A DNA stretch of 64,000 nt from Arcobacteraceae bacterium (GTDB lineage: Bacteria; Campylobacterota; Campylobacteria; Campylobacterales; Arcobacteraceae), in assembly GCA_023229945.1 (NCBI GenBank), contig JALNYH010000001.1, positions 1 to 64,000 on the forward strand. Direction: 5' to 3'. Under the pieces are notes generated by a model. That model ran no database searches and was not told the origin of the DNA. It saw only the letters and a program-made list of their open reading frames with translations. Each line of letters begins with the position of its first letter. Within the stretch, counting starts at the first letter, position 1. This document shows, piece by piece, positions 8,221 to 16,620 of this stretch. The translations under genes were made by a program, and so were the position numbers.

Positions 8221-8264
8221 ATACATATTATTTTATTATTTTATCAGGTTTTATTGTATATAAT
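8221..8264 (+). promoter_or_regulatory. Promoter with T-rich upstream region (copy 2)
   Basis: Contains ATACATATT, T-rich sequence, CAGGTT and the extended -10 TGTATATAAT (8255-8264), matching 7208-7250 with one 1-bp length difference. It should drive the gene at 8326. Confidence 0.7.
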
Positions 8265-8325
8265 ACATACTTTAGTAGATAGTTATTCTACAAAGATAGT
8301 ACATGATAAATACTAGGAAAGTTAA

Positions 8326-9513
8326 ATGAAAATAGAATCAATAGCAGCAAAAGTAAATATACAATCAAATACAAACAATACTACAACACAATCCAATTCA
8401 CAATTTAGTAGTCTTTTAAATACTCAAATATCATCTATAGTGGTAAAGGATAGATTGCCAGATAATGCTAAAGAACAAATAAGACAAGAATGGATAAGTA
8501 GTTTAACAGATGAAAGATTTGATGAGCTATTAGACATATTAGATTTAAATCACTTATCTATCGAAGAGAAAAAACTATATAAATCTATAATAGAAGATAG
8601 ATTTGTTACAGATGAAGAGGTGAAAAACTTGTCTTACGAGCAAATAGGAACTTTGGGCAAGTTTATGCATCATAAAAATGGTGAAAATAGTTATGTTGAA
8701 GAAACACTTATAAATATGGATCCAGTAGCTGGTCATTTATTAAGTACTCCTATTATAAGTGATAATGAAAACTTTAATAAAGCTATATTTGAGATGGCAA
8801 AAACTATGTCAAAGGATGAAAGAGGGTTGACATTTTTTATGCATGAGATTACAGGTGTCCATGGTGGTAGTCTTGTATCTTATCCAGAGCTACAGTCAAG
8901 ACATTATGATAGTGAAAATATAGCAGATGAACTACAAAATATTATATCAAAGTATAAAAATATATCACTTGATTCTGAAGATGTAGGAGTCTTAGAATAC
9001 TCACAAAATATGGAAAATTTATTTATAGATTTACTAAATCGATTTAATGAATTGTCAGAAAACAATGTAAAAAAGATTGAAAAACGAAATGAACCTATAG
9101 ATTTTGATATACATCAAAGATTATTGGAAGACTTATTATCTATTATTCAAACAGGTTTAACAGTATCTGAGGTTGAAGAATTGGAAGAATTAATAAAAGA
9201 GATAAATAAACTTATTGATGATTCAAAAGAAAGAAATGTATCTGAAAATGAAATAAAAGATATGATTGAAAAGCTTGAACAGAAGATAAATGAGCTACAA
9301 AAAAGAATGGGTATGGATCCTATAATAAAAGAAAATAAAGATACCGAACACCAAGACTCAGATATGCAATTAACACAAGCTATGAAAGAACTTAAATCTA
9401 TAGTTCGAAGTTTAGTAGATGTATTTACAAAGATAAAAGATGAAAGTAACTATTATCCATCAACTCAAGATGAAATGGAATTAAGGAAACAACTTAAACA
9501 ACTAGAAAAATAG
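8326..9513 (+). CDS. Hypothetical coiled-coil protein
   Basis: A 395-residue soluble, acidic protein I do not recognise. Residues 1-40 are Asn/Thr/Ser/Gln-rich and end in FSSLLNTQ, a pattern seen in flagellar or type III export substrates, though that is only a resemblance. The centre (about 130-215) contains an unusual FFMHEITGVHGG segment. Residues about 240-330 are a long charged coiled coil (Leu/Ile heptads with Glu and Lys). There is no signal peptide or membrane segment. GGAAAG precedes ATG 8326. It is a single-gene unit behind the duplicated promoter. Confidence 0.7.
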   Translation: MKIESIAAKVNIQSNTNNTTTQSNSQFSSLLNTQISSIVVKDRLPDNAKEQIRQEWISSLTDERFDELLDILDLNHLSIEEKKLYKSIIEDRFVTDEEVKNLSYEQIGTLGKFMHHKNGENSYVEETLINMDPVAGHLLSTPIISDNENFNKAIFEMAKTMSKDERGLTFFMHEITGVHGGSLVSYPELQSRHYDSENIADELQNIISKYKNISLDSEDVGVLEYSQNMENLFIDLLNRFNELSENNVKKIEKRNEPIDFDIHQRLLEDLLSIIQTGLTVSEVEELEELIKEINKLIDDSKERNVSENEIKDMIEKLEQKINELQKRMGMDPIIKENKDTEHQDSDMQLTQAMKELKSIVRSLVDVFTKIKDESNYYPSTQDEMELRKQLKQLEK

Positions 9514-9601
9514 AAAAAGGTTCGATATAAGATATTTATTTCTCACTTAATATATAATATTTATAGAATAAATAGTTAGATTCAAAAAGAAAGAGGTTTT
9601 T

Positions 9602-9635
9602 ATATCACCCAACACAACAGATTGTTGAGTGATAT
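9602..9635. terminator. Shared hairpin between convergent genes
   Basis: ATATCAC / GTGATAT outer stem plus CAACA / TGTTG inner stem with one mismatch, lying between the coiled-coil gene and gltX, which converge. It probably ends transcription from both sides; a T run follows on the minus-strand side only weakly. Confidence 0.6.
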
Positions 9636-9645
9636 TTCAATAGGT

Positions 9646-11037
9646 TTAGCTAAATTTATTCTCTATGGCAGAGTAGATTCTTTTTAGCACTTCATTTTTC
9701 CCAAGTATTGCCATAATATCATATACAGAAGGGGCTTGTGTGCTTCCAGTAAGGGCTAGTCTTATTGGTTGGAATAGTTGAGGCATTTTGAGGCTGTAGT
9801 CTTGGATAAATGGCTTTGTGATAGATTCATAATCACATGCAAGATGTAGTTCACCTTCATAATCCATAATCATTTTTGCATAAATCTCAAGTATTTTTAG
9901 CATATCGTCATTAATAAACTTCTTTACACCAGCTTCATCATAGTTTGATGGAGTTTGGATTATAAGCTCTATAGAGTTCTTTAGCTCTATCATAGTTCCA
10001 GCTCTTTCTTTGCAAAGGTCTAGTAGCATTTCTACTTTATCATGACCGTGTATTTCACAATCATAAAAGTTGAGCATCTTAGCCAATTCAAGATTTGGAG
10101 TACTTTTGATATAGTGAGCATTTAGCCACAAAAGTTTTTCCGCATTGTAGCAAGACGAAGATTTGTTGATATTATTAGGGTCAAAAAGTGTAAGCATTTC
10201 TTCCATACTAAATATCTCTTGATCCCCATGACTCCATCCAAGTCTTACAAGGAAATTCAAAAGTGCTTCAGGTAAATATCCTAAGTTTTTGTATTCCATT
10301 ACATCTGTCGCACCATCTCTTTTTGAGAGCTTTTTCCCTTCTGGGTTGTTTATCATTGGGATATGATAAAATTTTGGTACATTAAATCCAAGAGCCTCAT
10401 AGATTACGATTTGTTTTGCAGTATTTGTAAGGTGGTCATCACCTCTTAATACTTCTGTAATCCCCATCAAATGATCATCAATAACAACAACAAAGTTGTA
10501 TATAGGAGTACCATCACTTCTTGCAATGATAAAGTCATCTACTTGGTCACAGCTAAATACCATATCAGATTTGACACCATCAATAAAACAAATCTCACCC
10601 TCTTGAGGAGCTTTTATTCTGATAACTGGAGCTATTCCCTCTGGTGGCGTTCCTTTGAAATCTCTATATCTTCCATCATATCTAGGAGTAAGTCCCGATG
10701 CTGTTTGAGATTCTCTTAATGCGTCTAGCTCATCTTTGCTCATATAACAATAATATGCTTTGTCTTCATCAAGAAGTTTTTGGATATAACCTTTGTAGAT
10801 ATCCATTCTTTTTGATTGGTATTCTACTTTATCATCATATTCTAGTCCAACCCACTCAAATGCTTGAAGTATTGCTTTTAGTGCGTCTTCAGAGTTTCTT
10901 GCCATATCAGTATCTTCAATTCTAAGTCTAAACTTTCCGCCAGTTTTTCTAGCCCAAAGATAGTTGTATAGTGCAGTTCTTAGCCCACCTATATGAAGAT
11001 ATCCTGTTGGGCTTGGTGCAAATCTAGTAATTGCCAT
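9646..11037 (-). CDS. gltX: Glutamyl-tRNA synthetase
   Basis: A 463-residue class I aminoacyl-tRNA synthetase. The HIGH-type motif is in SPTGYLHIGG (residues 9-18) and the KMSKS-type motif is KLSKR at 236-240. Campylobacterota usually carry two GltX paralogues, one for Glu-tRNA(Glu) and one for mischarging tRNA(Gln) as substrate for GatCAB; which one this is cannot be decided from sequence inspection. The start has AGGAG 6 bp upstream. It lies directly downstream of the small membrane gene and rlmN, in the same direction. Confidence 0.96.
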   Translation of the reverse strand: MAITRFAPSPTGYLHIGGLRTALYNYLWARKTGGKFRLRIEDTDMARNSEDALKAILQAFEWVGLEYDDKVEYQSKRMDIYKGYIQKLLDEDKAYYCYMSKDELDALRESQTASGLTPRYDGRYRDFKGTPPEGIAPVIRIKAPQEGEICFIDGVKSDMVFSCDQVDDFIIARSDGTPIYNFVVVIDDHLMGITEVLRGDDHLTNTAKQIVIYEALGFNVPKFYHIPMINNPEGKKLSKRDGATDVMEYKNLGYLPEALLNFLVRLGWSHGDQEIFSMEEMLTLFDPNNINKSSSCYNAEKLLWLNAHYIKSTPNLELAKMLNFYDCEIHGHDKVEMLLDLCKERAGTMIELKNSIELIIQTPSNYDEAGVKKFINDDMLKILEIYAKMIMDYEGELHLACDYESITKPFIQDYSLKMPQLFQPIRLALTGSTQAPSVYDIMAILGKNEVLKRIYSAIENKFS

Positions 11038-11058
11038 TAATTTTTCTCCTAAAAAGTT

Positions 11059-11175
11059 TTATTTATATCTATCATTATCTTGTGAATCATCTTTATTATA
11101 CATAAAAAATCCTACTGCTGAAACAACAACAACCCCAATTAAAAATACTATTAAAAATATATCAACAAAATCCAT
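11059..11175 (-). CDS. Small membrane protein, 38 residues
   Basis: A very short gene between rlmN and gltX. It reads MDFVDIFLIVFLIGVVVVSA and continues with a short Phe/Met stretch and a polar tail rich in Asp, Asn and Lys. One membrane helix (residues 4-25), N-terminus short, charged C-terminus. The ATG overlaps the last codons of rlmN by 14 bp and has GGGG 7-8 bp upstream. The ends, helix and ribosome site argue for a real product. Function unknown. Confidence 0.65.
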   Translation of the reverse strand: MDFVDIFLIVFLIGVVVVSAVGFFMYNKDDSQDNDRYK

Positions 11176-12244
11176 CTTTATCCCCTTTTTCTTTTAATTG
11201 CCCACAAGCAGCTGAGATGTCTAGCCCTTTTGACTCTCTAATGGTGCATAAAAGCCCTTTAGAAATTAGGTATTCTTGGAATTTTACCATATTATCCTTA
11301 GAGGGTCTTTGATATGGAGAATTAGGGTAGGGATTAAAGTAAATAAGATTTACTTTGGCTTTGATTCCATTTAGTAGTTTTACTAGTTTTTTTGCACTTA
11401 TCAAATCATCATTTTTATCTTTGATGACAAGATACTCAAACATCACTTTTTTCCTTGCATCAACTGGAAAGTTTCTTACAGCATCAATAATTGACTTAAT
11501 ATTATATGCTTTGTTCATAGGGATAAGTTCAGTCCTTAGCTCATCATCTACAGCATGAAGTGAAATAGCAAGTTGTATTCCTAAGTCTTCTTTTCCAAGC
11601 TTTTCTATTTTTGAGCTTATACCACTTGTAGAGATAGTTTGTCTTTTTGTACTTATTGCTAGACCATCTAGCTCTGATATTATCTTGATAGCTTTGATAA
11701 GATTGTCAAAGTTATCAAGTGGCTCTCCCATTCCCATATATACTATATTTACGGCTTTGTTTTCTTCTATATTGTTTAGTTTTTTGAGCATCAATACTTG
11801 ATATACAATCTCACCTACGCTAAGGTTTCTTACAAATCCTCCTTTTGCAGTCAAACAAAAACTACATCCTACTTTACATCCCACTTGAGTAGAAATACAA
11901 AAAGTATATTTCTCACCTTTTATGATATGTGCTTCATCATCATATTGTTTTTCTTTCATCAAAAGAAATACAGATTCTACACTATGCCCATCAGCAAACT
12001 CAAAAAGGTATTTGATACTTCCATCTACACTTGTCTCTGATGCTTTTATCTTTGCAAGGTCAAGTGTATAGTTTTCTTTCAAAGTGTTTATCATATCTTT
12101 TGGTAGATTTTTCATCAGTTCAAAATCTTGAATATATTTTTTGTATACCCAATTATATATTTGCTTAGCTCTAAATGATGGTGTTATGATACTCTTTAAT
12201 TCATCAAGAGTATAATCATATAGAGTTTTTAAACTTTCTTGCAT
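11162..12244 (-). CDS. rlmN: Dual-specificity RNA methyltransferase RlmN
   Basis: A 360-residue radical SAM enzyme that methylates C2 of A2503 in 23S rRNA and A37 of some tRNAs. The CxxxCxxC cluster motif is Cys123, Cys127, Cys130. The two mechanistic cysteines correspond to Cys116 (TFCIS) and Cys347 (SAACGQL). The C-terminal end overlaps the start of the small membrane gene. An octamer tract lies immediately upstream of its start codon, between it and the gene transcribed before it. Confidence 0.96.
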   Translation of the reverse strand: MQESLKTLYDYTLDELKSIITPSFRAKQIYNWVYKKYIQDFELMKNLPKDMINTLKENYTLDLAKIKASETSVDGSIKYLFEFADGHSVESVFLLMKEKQYDDEAHIIKGEKYTFCISTQVGCKVGCSFCLTAKGGFVRNLSVGEIVYQVLMLKKLNNIEENKAVNIVYMGMGEPLDNFDNLIKAIKIISELDGLAISTKRQTISTSGISSKIEKLGKEDLGIQLAISLHAVDDELRTELIPMNKAYNIKSIIDAVRNFPVDARKKVMFEYLVIKDKNDDLISAKKLVKLLNGIKAKVNLIYFNPYPNSPYQRPSKDNMVKFQEYLISKGLLCTIRESKGLDISAACGQLKEKGDKDGFC

Positions 12245-12261
12245 TTATTTCCTTTTTTAAG

Positions 12262-12293
12262 AAGCTACTTAGTGACTAAGAAACTGAGTGAGT
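12262..12293 (-). repeat. Octamer tract upstream of rlmN
   Basis: Read on the minus strand: CTCA, CTCAGTTT, CTTAGTCA, CTAAGTAG, CTTCTTAA. This matches the words and order of the tract upstream of tpx (115-150), including the closing CTTCTTA before the ribosome site. Confidence 0.7.
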
Positions 12294-12307
12294 AAAATCG
12301 ACTCGTT

Positions 12308-12335
12308 ACAATTCAAAATTCAAAATTAAAAATTT
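12308..12335. repeat. Heptamer tract downstream of the nucleosidase gene
   Basis: Four 7-bp words: ACAATTC / AAAATTC / AAAATTA / AAAATTT. It abuts the stop codon of the minus-strand gene at 12334. Confidence 0.55.
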
Positions 12336-12885
12336 ACATTGTTCCACATGGAACAATTAATTTCTTTTTTTCCAAATATACTACAAGTTTATCCATAGCT
12401 TCACTATGATTTGCTATGAAATCTTTGTGTGCTGATTGGTCACAATAGTTTGTCACAATAAAGATTCCCATACATGGTATATCAAATTCTTTAGCAACTT
12501 GTAATACAGAATAAAACTCCATATTCTCGATATCTATGCCATTTTTGGTAAAGTTCTTACAAAGTTCTTGATTTGTTGATATATAGTTTGATGAATTAAC
12601 TATAACATTTGAATTTACCTTTATATTGTCAACTCTTAGTACATTATCAAGTGGTGTATATGAGAAATTTTGCCAAAGGCTTAGTTCAATATTAGATGCA
12701 GTTACAGACTCAACAATATCAAATATCTTATAATTTCCATAGCTTCCAGCACTTCCAACAAAAACCAAAAAATCTGGTTTGTCAAATAATGCAATTCTTG
12801 TAAGGTTTATAGCACTTTCTATTAATCCTACACCAATAGGAGTAGCAAATGGAAATGTCTCTTGTTTACCAGCACTTATTATCAT
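12334..12885 (-). CDS. Purine nucleoside phosphorylase / nucleosidase-like protein
   Basis: A 183-residue member of the PNP/UDP fold. It resembles the MTA/SAH nucleosidase group in outline: GVGLIESAINLTR (substrate and phosphate region), VFVGSAGSYG (central Gly-rich strand), and ENMEFYSVLQVA, which occupies the place of the ribose-binding MExE motif. It is about 45 residues shorter than MtnN, so substrate assignment is uncertain. The last codons (VPCGT) coincide with a parS-like site. The start lies 10 bp downstream of the hisF stop. Confidence 0.7.
   Translation of the reverse strand: MIISAGKQETFPFATPIGVGLIESAINLTRIALFDKPDFLVFVGSAGSYGNYKIFDIVESVTASNIELSLWQNFSYTPLDNVLRVDNIKVNSNVIVNSSNYISTNQELCKNFTKNGIDIENMEFYSVLQVAKEFDIPCMGIFIVTNYCDQSAHKDFIANHSEAMDKLVVYLEKKKLIVPCGTM
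12340..12355. promoter_or_regulatory. parS-like ParB-binding site 1
   Basis: TGTTCCACATGGAACA, a 16-bp near-palindrome differing from the consensus parS TGTTTCACGTGAAACA at three positions. It is within the 3' end of the nucleosidase gene. A better site lies 4.9 kb away at 17244. Confidence 0.55.
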
Positions 12886-12894
12886 ATAATAGTC

Positions 12895-13656
12895 CTACAA
12901 TCTTACTGGGATATTGTTTTGAGATAGGTATCTTTTGAGTTCCATAATATCTATTTCTTTAAAGTGAAAAATAGAAGCAGCAAGTGCAGCTTCAGCTCCA
13001 CATAAAAAAGCATCTTTGATATGCTCCATAGTTCCAGCTCCTCCACTTGCTATAACTGGGATGTCTATTAGTTTTGATATTTGACTTGTGATATTTAGCT
13101 CAAATCCAGCTTTTGTACCATCGGCGTCCATAGAAGTAAGTAGTATTTCACCAGCTCCTCTATCATAAGCTTCTTTTGCCCACACAAGAGCATCAAGACC
13201 AGTATCTTGTCTCCCCCCATTTATAAAAACATTGTATTTGTTTGGGGCTACTTTTTTTACATCTATTGCTACAACTATACATTGACTACCAAATCTTTTT
13301 GCACCTTCATTTATAAAATTAGGGTTTTTGATAGCAGAAGAATTGATACTTATTTTGTCACATCCTACATTTAATAGTTTGTAAATGTCTTCCAAAGTTC
13401 TTATGCCACCACCAACAGTTAGAGGAATAAATACCTCTTTTGCAACCTCTTTTACAACATCTACTATAGTGTCACGGTTTTCGTGACTTGCAGTAATATC
13501 TAAAAAAGTGATTTCATCAGCACCTTCTTCGTTGTATCTTTTTGCTACTTCTACAGGATTACCTGCATCTATGAGTCCAACAAAATTGACACCTTTTACT
13601 ACTCTTCCGTCTTTGACATCAAGGCAAGGTATAATTCTTTTTGCAAAATATGACAT
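12895..13656 (-). CDS. hisF: Imidazole glycerol phosphate synthase subunit HisF
   Basis: A 253-residue TIM-barrel cyclase of histidine synthesis. With HisH it uses glutamine-derived ammonia to turn PRFAR into IGP and AICAR. The catalytic Asp in CLDVKDGRVVKG (about residue 12) and the second Asp in VVAIDVKK are present, as are both phosphate-binding loops (TVGGGIRT and ASGGAG). hisH is not adjacent. The promoter region upstream is a heptamer-repeat hairpin shared with the divergent rsmA. Confidence 0.96.
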   Translation of the reverse strand: MSYFAKRIIPCLDVKDGRVVKGVNFVGLIDAGNPVEVAKRYNEEGADEITFLDITASHENRDTIVDVVKEVAKEVFIPLTVGGGIRTLEDIYKLLNVGCDKISINSSAIKNPNFINEGAKRFGSQCIVVAIDVKKVAPNKYNVFINGGRQDTGLDALVWAKEAYDRGAGEILLTSMDADGTKAGFELNITSQISKLIDIPVIASGGAGTMEHIKDAFLCGAEAALAASIFHFKEIDIMELKRYLSQNNIPVRL

Positions 13657-13671
13657 TTCAAAAACCTTTTG

Positions 13672-13765
13672 TAATTAGTTATTGGTATATTAGTTATTGG
13701 TAATTAGTTAAGACAATAACTCTTATCATCCCAATACACCAATTACTAATATACTAATTACCGAT
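13672..13765. repeat. Inverted pair of heptamer tracts between hisF and rsmA
   Basis: Two arms of degenerate 7-bp words. Left: TAATTAG, TTATTGG, TATATTAG, TTATTGG, TAATTAG. Right: ACCAATT, ACTAATA, TACTAAT, TACCGAT. The 16-bp segment TATATTAGTTATTGGT (13686-13701) pairs with 13738-13753 with one mismatch. The region separates two divergent genes, so it overlaps both 5' regions. Confidence 0.7.
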
Positions 13766-13821
13766 ATTCTATTTATAAATTTTATCTAAAACTAAGTTAA
13801 AAACAGCTATAATCTCCTTCA

Positions 13822-14646
13822 ATGGAAAAAGTTATTGCAAAAAAGAAGTTTGGTCAGAATTTCTTAAAAGATAGAAGCGTACTACAGAAGATCGTCGAAG
13901 CGATGCCCAAGAATGATAATATCATTGTAGAGATTGGGCCTGGCTTAGGTGATTTGACTAGTGAATTAGTCAAGTACAAAGAGGTTATTGCGTATGAAGT
14001 TGATGACGACTTGATAGGTATATTACAAAAAAAGTTTGATAAAGAATTGAGTTCACAAAAACTAAGACTGATCCACACTGATGTTTTAGAAAGTTGGGAA
14101 AGAACTTCAACTCTTTATGGTCAAGGTAAATATGATTTAATTGCAAATTTACCTTATTATATCGCGACAAATATAATTCTAAAAGCGTTTGATGATGCTA
14201 ACTGTGAAAATATTATTGTTATGGTTCAAAAAGAAGTGGGTGATAAGTTTGTAGCACACTCTGGGGATAAAGAATTCTCAGCTCTTGGTGTTTTGACTTC
14301 TACAGTATCTACAATAGCAAAAACTATTGTTGTAGTACCACCATCTTCTTTTGAGCCATCTCCAAAAGTTGATTCGGCAGTTATATATATTAAGAAGAAT
14401 CTTGATGTTACTTTGGAAAAAGAGTTTAAAAACTTTTTGAAAGTAGCATTTTGTGCCCCTAGAAAAAAGCTTTCAAAGAACTTGACAGCAACGCTTTCTA
14501 AAGAAGAGATATCAAGTGCTTATAAAGAACTTGATATTAAAGATGATATACGACCACATGAACTTGAACCCTCTTTGTATCGCCAAATATATAATAAGGT
14601 GATAATAAATGGAAGAAATCAAAGAAACTGCTGTACAGAGTACTAA
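13822..14646 (+). CDS. rsmA: 16S rRNA dimethyladenosine transferase
   Basis: A 274-residue KsgA-family enzyme that dimethylates A1518 and A1519 of 16S rRNA. KKFGQNFLKD, the SAM motif EIGPGLGDLT and the catalytic NLPYYI are all present. The C-terminal 15 or so residues (GRNQRNCCTEY end) read into the RNase J gene, which starts 38 bp before the rsmA stop. The two are translationally coupled, as in other Campylobacterota. Confidence 0.96.
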   Translation: MEKVIAKKKFGQNFLKDRSVLQKIVEAMPKNDNIIVEIGPGLGDLTSELVKYKEVIAYEVDDDLIGILQKKFDKELSSQKLRLIHTDVLESWERTSTLYGQGKYDLIANLPYYIATNIILKAFDDANCENIIVMVQKEVGDKFVAHSGDKEFSALGVLTSTVSTIAKTIVVVPPSSFEPSPKVDSAVIYIKKNLDVTLEKEFKNFLKVAFCAPRKKLSKNLTATLSKEEISSAYKELDIKDDIRPHELEPSLYRQIYNKVIINGRNQRNCCTEY

Positions 14647-16570
14647 TACACAATCTAATGATACAAATCAAGATAATGAAGTAGCTAATAAAAATAATGA
14701 AGTAACAAATCAAGAAGAAAAACCAAAACAATCAAAGTTTAAAAATCCTAATTTTAAAAGACAAAAAACTACATTTGTAAGAGATAAAGTTAATTGTTCA
14801 CTTGTGTGTGAAGAGGGTACTTGGTGTGGTGATTTCAAAAAATCATTTGACTTAAATGAAAAATCTCATAGAAATAGACTAAATCCACATTTTAAATTAA
14901 ACCTATCAACTAATGCAAAAGTAAGAATTACTCCACTAGGTGGACTTGGTGAAATTGGTGGGAATATGATGATTATAGAGACTGAAAAGTCTGCTATTAT
15001 TGTAGATGTTGGTATGAGTTTCCCTGATGAAAATATGCATGGTGTTGATATATTGATACCAGATTTTACATATTTAAGAGAAATAAGAAAAAAAGTTGCT
15101 GGTATAGTTTTGACTCATGGTCATGAAGACCATATCGGAGCAATGCCTTATCTTTTCAAAGAGATGCAATTTCCAGTATATGGAACACCTCTACCATTAG
15201 AGATGATTGGTTCAAAATTTGATGAGCATAAGCTAAGACAACATAGAAGTTTTTTCCGTGCTGTAACAAAAAGAGTACCTGTAAAAATAGGTGATTTTGA
15301 AATAGAGTGGATGCATATTACTCACTCAATTATAGATTCATCAGCACTTGCTATCAAAACAGAAGCTGGTACTATAATCCATACAGGTGACTTTAAGATT
15401 GACCATACTCCAATAGATGGATATCCTACGGATTTAGGAAGACTAGCTCATTATGGTGAAGAGGGAGTATTGCTTCTTTTAAGTGACTCTACAAATTCTC
15501 ACTCTCCTGGATTTACAAAAACTGAAAAAACTGTTGGACCAACTTTTGATAATATTTTTGCAAAAGCAAAAGGTAGAGTAATCATGTCAACATTTAGTTC
15601 AAATATCCACAGAGTTGCACAAGCAATAGAACATGGATTGAAATATGATAGAAAAATCTGTGTAATTGGAAGATCTATGGAAAAGAACTTAGAGCTTGCT
15701 ATGAGTTTGGGATATATAAAATTCCCTAGAGATAAATTCGTAGATGCACATGAAGTAAATAAATACGAAGATAAAGAACTTCTTATAGTAACAACAGGAA
15801 GCCAAGGCGAGTCTATGAGTGCACTTTATAGAATGGCTATACACGAACACAGACATATCAAGATAAAAGAGGGTGATCAAATCATACTTTCTGCGAAAGC
15901 AATTCCAGGAAATGAAGGAAGTGTAAGTGAGATTATCAATCATCTTCTAAAAGCTGGAGCAAATGTAGCATATCAAGACTTTAGCGAAATTCATGTTAGT
16001 GGACATGCTGCTCAAGAAGAACAAAAACTAATGCTTAGACTTGTGAAACCAAAATTCTTTATGCCAATACATGGTGAGTATAATCATGTTATTAAACACA
16101 AACAAACTGGTATTGACTGTGGAGTATTAGAGAGAAATGTATATGTATTAAGTGATGGTGAGCAAGTAGAAGTAACACCAAAATATATCAAAAAAGTAAG
16201 AACAGTAAAAACTGGTAAAGTTTATGTTGATAATCAATTAAATCACAAAATTTCAGATGATATAGTTATGGATAGACAAACTATGGCAAATGAAGGTGTT
16301 ATTATGATAGTAGCACAAATCAATGAAAATGATAGAGTAATAGTAGATAAACCAAGGGTCATGTCTTTTGGTTTGGTTTCAGATAAAGATGATAGAAAAT
16401 TCTCTGATGAAATAGAAGAGTTGCTTACAACTTTCCTTTCAAATGTAAAACCTGGTATTTTACAAAACAATAGAGTATTAGAAGATGAGATTAGAAAAGT
16501 TGTAAGAAAACATTGTATAAGAAAATTTAAAAAATATCCAATGATTGTACCTACACTTTTTGTACAATAA
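14609..16570 (+). CDS. rnj: Ribonuclease J
   Basis: A 653-residue metallo-beta-lactamase/beta-CASP ribonuclease that carries out 5'-3' exo- and endonucleolytic mRNA decay. The zinc motif HGHEDH is at residues 170-175. The first 105 or so residues are a disordered, Asn/Gln/Glu/Lys-rich extension, the kind known for Helicobacter RNase J. Beta-CASP and C-terminal domains follow (to 653). A GGTGATAA site precedes ATG 14609, inside rsmA. Confidence 0.95.
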   Translation: MEEIKETAVQSTNTQSNDTNQDNEVANKNNEVTNQEEKPKQSKFKNPNFKRQKTTFVRDKVNCSLVCEEGTWCGDFKKSFDLNEKSHRNRLNPHFKLNLSTNAKVRITPLGGLGEIGGNMMIIETEKSAIIVDVGMSFPDENMHGVDILIPDFTYLREIRKKVAGIVLTHGHEDHIGAMPYLFKEMQFPVYGTPLPLEMIGSKFDEHKLRQHRSFFRAVTKRVPVKIGDFEIEWMHITHSIIDSSALAIKTEAGTIIHTGDFKIDHTPIDGYPTDLGRLAHYGEEGVLLLLSDSTNSHSPGFTKTEKTVGPTFDNIFAKAKGRVIMSTFSSNIHRVAQAIEHGLKYDRKICVIGRSMEKNLELAMSLGYIKFPRDKFVDAHEVNKYEDKELLIVTTGSQGESMSALYRMAIHEHRHIKIKEGDQIILSAKAIPGNEGSVSEIINHLLKAGANVAYQDFSEIHVSGHAAQEEQKLMLRLVKPKFFMPIHGEYNHVIKHKQTGIDCGVLERNVYVLSDGEQVEVTPKYIKKVRTVKTGKVYVDNQLNHKISDDIVMDRQTMANEGVIMIVAQINENDRVIVDKPRVMSFGLVSDKDDRKFSDEIEELLTTFLSNVKPGILQNNRVLEDEIRKVVRKHCIRKFKKYPMIVPTLFVQ

Positions 16571-16572
16571 TA

Positions 16573-16607
16573 TAGGTGATAGGTTGTATAGAGTAGATGG
16601 TAGAGAA
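16573..16607 (+). repeat. Heptamer tract between RNase J and kpsF
   Basis: Five 7-bp words, each starting with TA: TAGGTGA / TAGGTTG / TATAGAG / TAGATGG / TAGAGAA. It fills the whole 50-bp gap up to the ribosome site (AAAGG). Confidence 0.65.
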
Positions 16608-16620
16608 GAAAGGATGAAAA

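Larger units (their letters stand above)
8022..8325. other. Intergenic leader with hairpin and promoter
   Basis: About 300 bp without a gene. It holds an 11-bp perfect inverted repeat at 8049-8079, and promoter copy 2 at 8221-8264, followed by a 61-nt leader. I see nothing else in it. Confidence 0.6.

Noticed and set aside
13473..13489. GTCACG-GTTTT-CGTGAC palindrome in hisF as a regulatory site
   Set aside because: Only 6-bp arms within a conserved coding region and no second copy; probably chance.
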